Under the pieces are notes generated by a model, which was not told the origin of the DNA, did not search any database, and saw only the letters and a program-made list of their open reading frames with translations. Below, piece by piece: positions 63,730 through 64,000 of a stretch of 64,000 nucleotides of DNA. How positions within the stretch are numbered: the first letter of the stretch is position 1; the number at the start of each line of letters is the position of its first letter. Source of the stretch: Phymorhynchus buccinoides. Its lineage: Eukaryota; Mollusca; Gastropoda; Neogastropoda; Raphitomidae. The stretch is taken from contig CM065699.1 of NCBI GenBank assembly GCA_017654935.2, forward strand, positions 21,596,110-21,660,109, given 5' to 3'. The position numbers and the translations under genes are program-made.

Positions 63730-63783
63730 ATCTCAATTACTATTACCGTTTCCCTGATGCCTGATCATGGTGATTGTCTGCTA
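63730..63783 (-). repeat. duplicate of USB1 exon 1 end plus donor
   Basis: About 38 bp (agcagacaatcaccatgatc, aggcatcagggaaacg on the minus strand) followed by GGTAAT is identical to the 3' end and donor of USB1 exon 1 (63,024-62,986). Further intron bases also match loosely. It lies 540 bp upstream of the USB1 start codon. Confidence 0.88.
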
Positions 63784-63785
63784 TG

Positions 63786-63930
63786 TGATATGGTTGGTCT
63801 TGATTATACTTAGTGAGTTGGAGTGAATCCACTGGTGGGCCTGCTCAAGCAACGCATCTGTCACCCGCCCAACTATCCTGCTGACGGTTGGCTGTGACAG
63901 ATGCACATGCAGTGTCTCCAAGAACTCATT
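63786..63930 (-). mobile_element. PIF/Harbinger-like transposase fragment
   Basis: The minus strand encodes NEFLETLHVHLSQPTVSRIV followed by GRVTDALLEQAHQWIHSNS and a stop at about 63,786. 'xSQpTVSRiVxrVtdAL' is the helix-turn-helix-like part of PIF/Harbinger (HARBI1-type) nucleases. An in-frame stop lies just upstream, so this is a remnant or one exon. The window end (ggcccccggggacaagcccc on the minus strand) recurs in variant form at about 26,345-26,375. Confidence 0.6.
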
Positions 63931-64000
63931 CTAGATCTATCACTCCCTCCCAAGCAAACAGTGTTGGGGCTGTGCCGGTCGGGGCTTGTCCCCGGGGGCC

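Overview
This is eukaryotic, intron-rich and repeat-rich nuclear DNA. There are no operons, Shine-Dalgarno sites or long prokaryote-style ORFs. Coding sequence is split into short exons with GT-AG borders and matching phases. The dispersed repeats (a tRNA-headed SINE, CR1/L2-like LINEs, many MITEs) and the gene divergence suggest a lophotrochozoan, most likely a gastropod mollusc. The organism assignment is inference; the gene calls rest on reading the exons.

Four protein genes are supported. (1) FANCA, minus strand, about 17.6 kb to 1.1 kb: twelve consecutive internal exons, 374 codons, both gene ends missing. (2) NDUFB9 (mitochondrial complex I LYR-family subunit), plus strand, 25,006-36,281: complete in four exons, 144 aa, first intron about 7.9 kb and full of LINE debris. 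(3) An unassigned nine-finger C2H2 zinc-finger protein, minus strand, 45,103-39,588: five coding exons, 681 aa. (4) USB1 (U6 snRNA 3'-end phosphodiesterase), minus strand, 63,188-52,318: complete in seven exons, 303 aa, both catalytic HxS motifs present 88 residues apart. The genes do not form a pathway. FANCA and NDUFB9 are head to head, NDUFB9 and the zinc-finger gene converge, and the zinc-finger gene and USB1 are in tandem.

Most of the rest is mobile or tandemly repeated DNA. LINE fragments lie at 13.6-14.3, 18.5, 26.4-27.4, 28.1-29.7, 30.4-31.3, 40.9-41.3, 46.3-47.4, 60.6-62.2 and 62.4-62.9 kb. At least ten MITE-like families can be defined by terminal inverted repeats, including three TTAA-flanked families, TA-flanked pogo-like elements, hAT-like elements and long fold-back palindromes. 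Minisatellites are numerous, and one in FANCA is built from a truncated copy of an exon with its splice acceptor.

Several insertions can be dated relative to each other because the interrupted sequence can be rejoined: a 646-bp Helitron-like insert in a minisatellite (52,634-53,279), a LINE inside a MITE (60,650-62,243), a 465-bp element with a 6-bp duplication inside another repeat (56,758-57,222), and a three-level nest at 36.7-37.5 kb. Retroelement tails and microsatellites form or abut splice sites of the zinc-finger gene, and a MITE starts six bases after an NDUFB9 splice donor.
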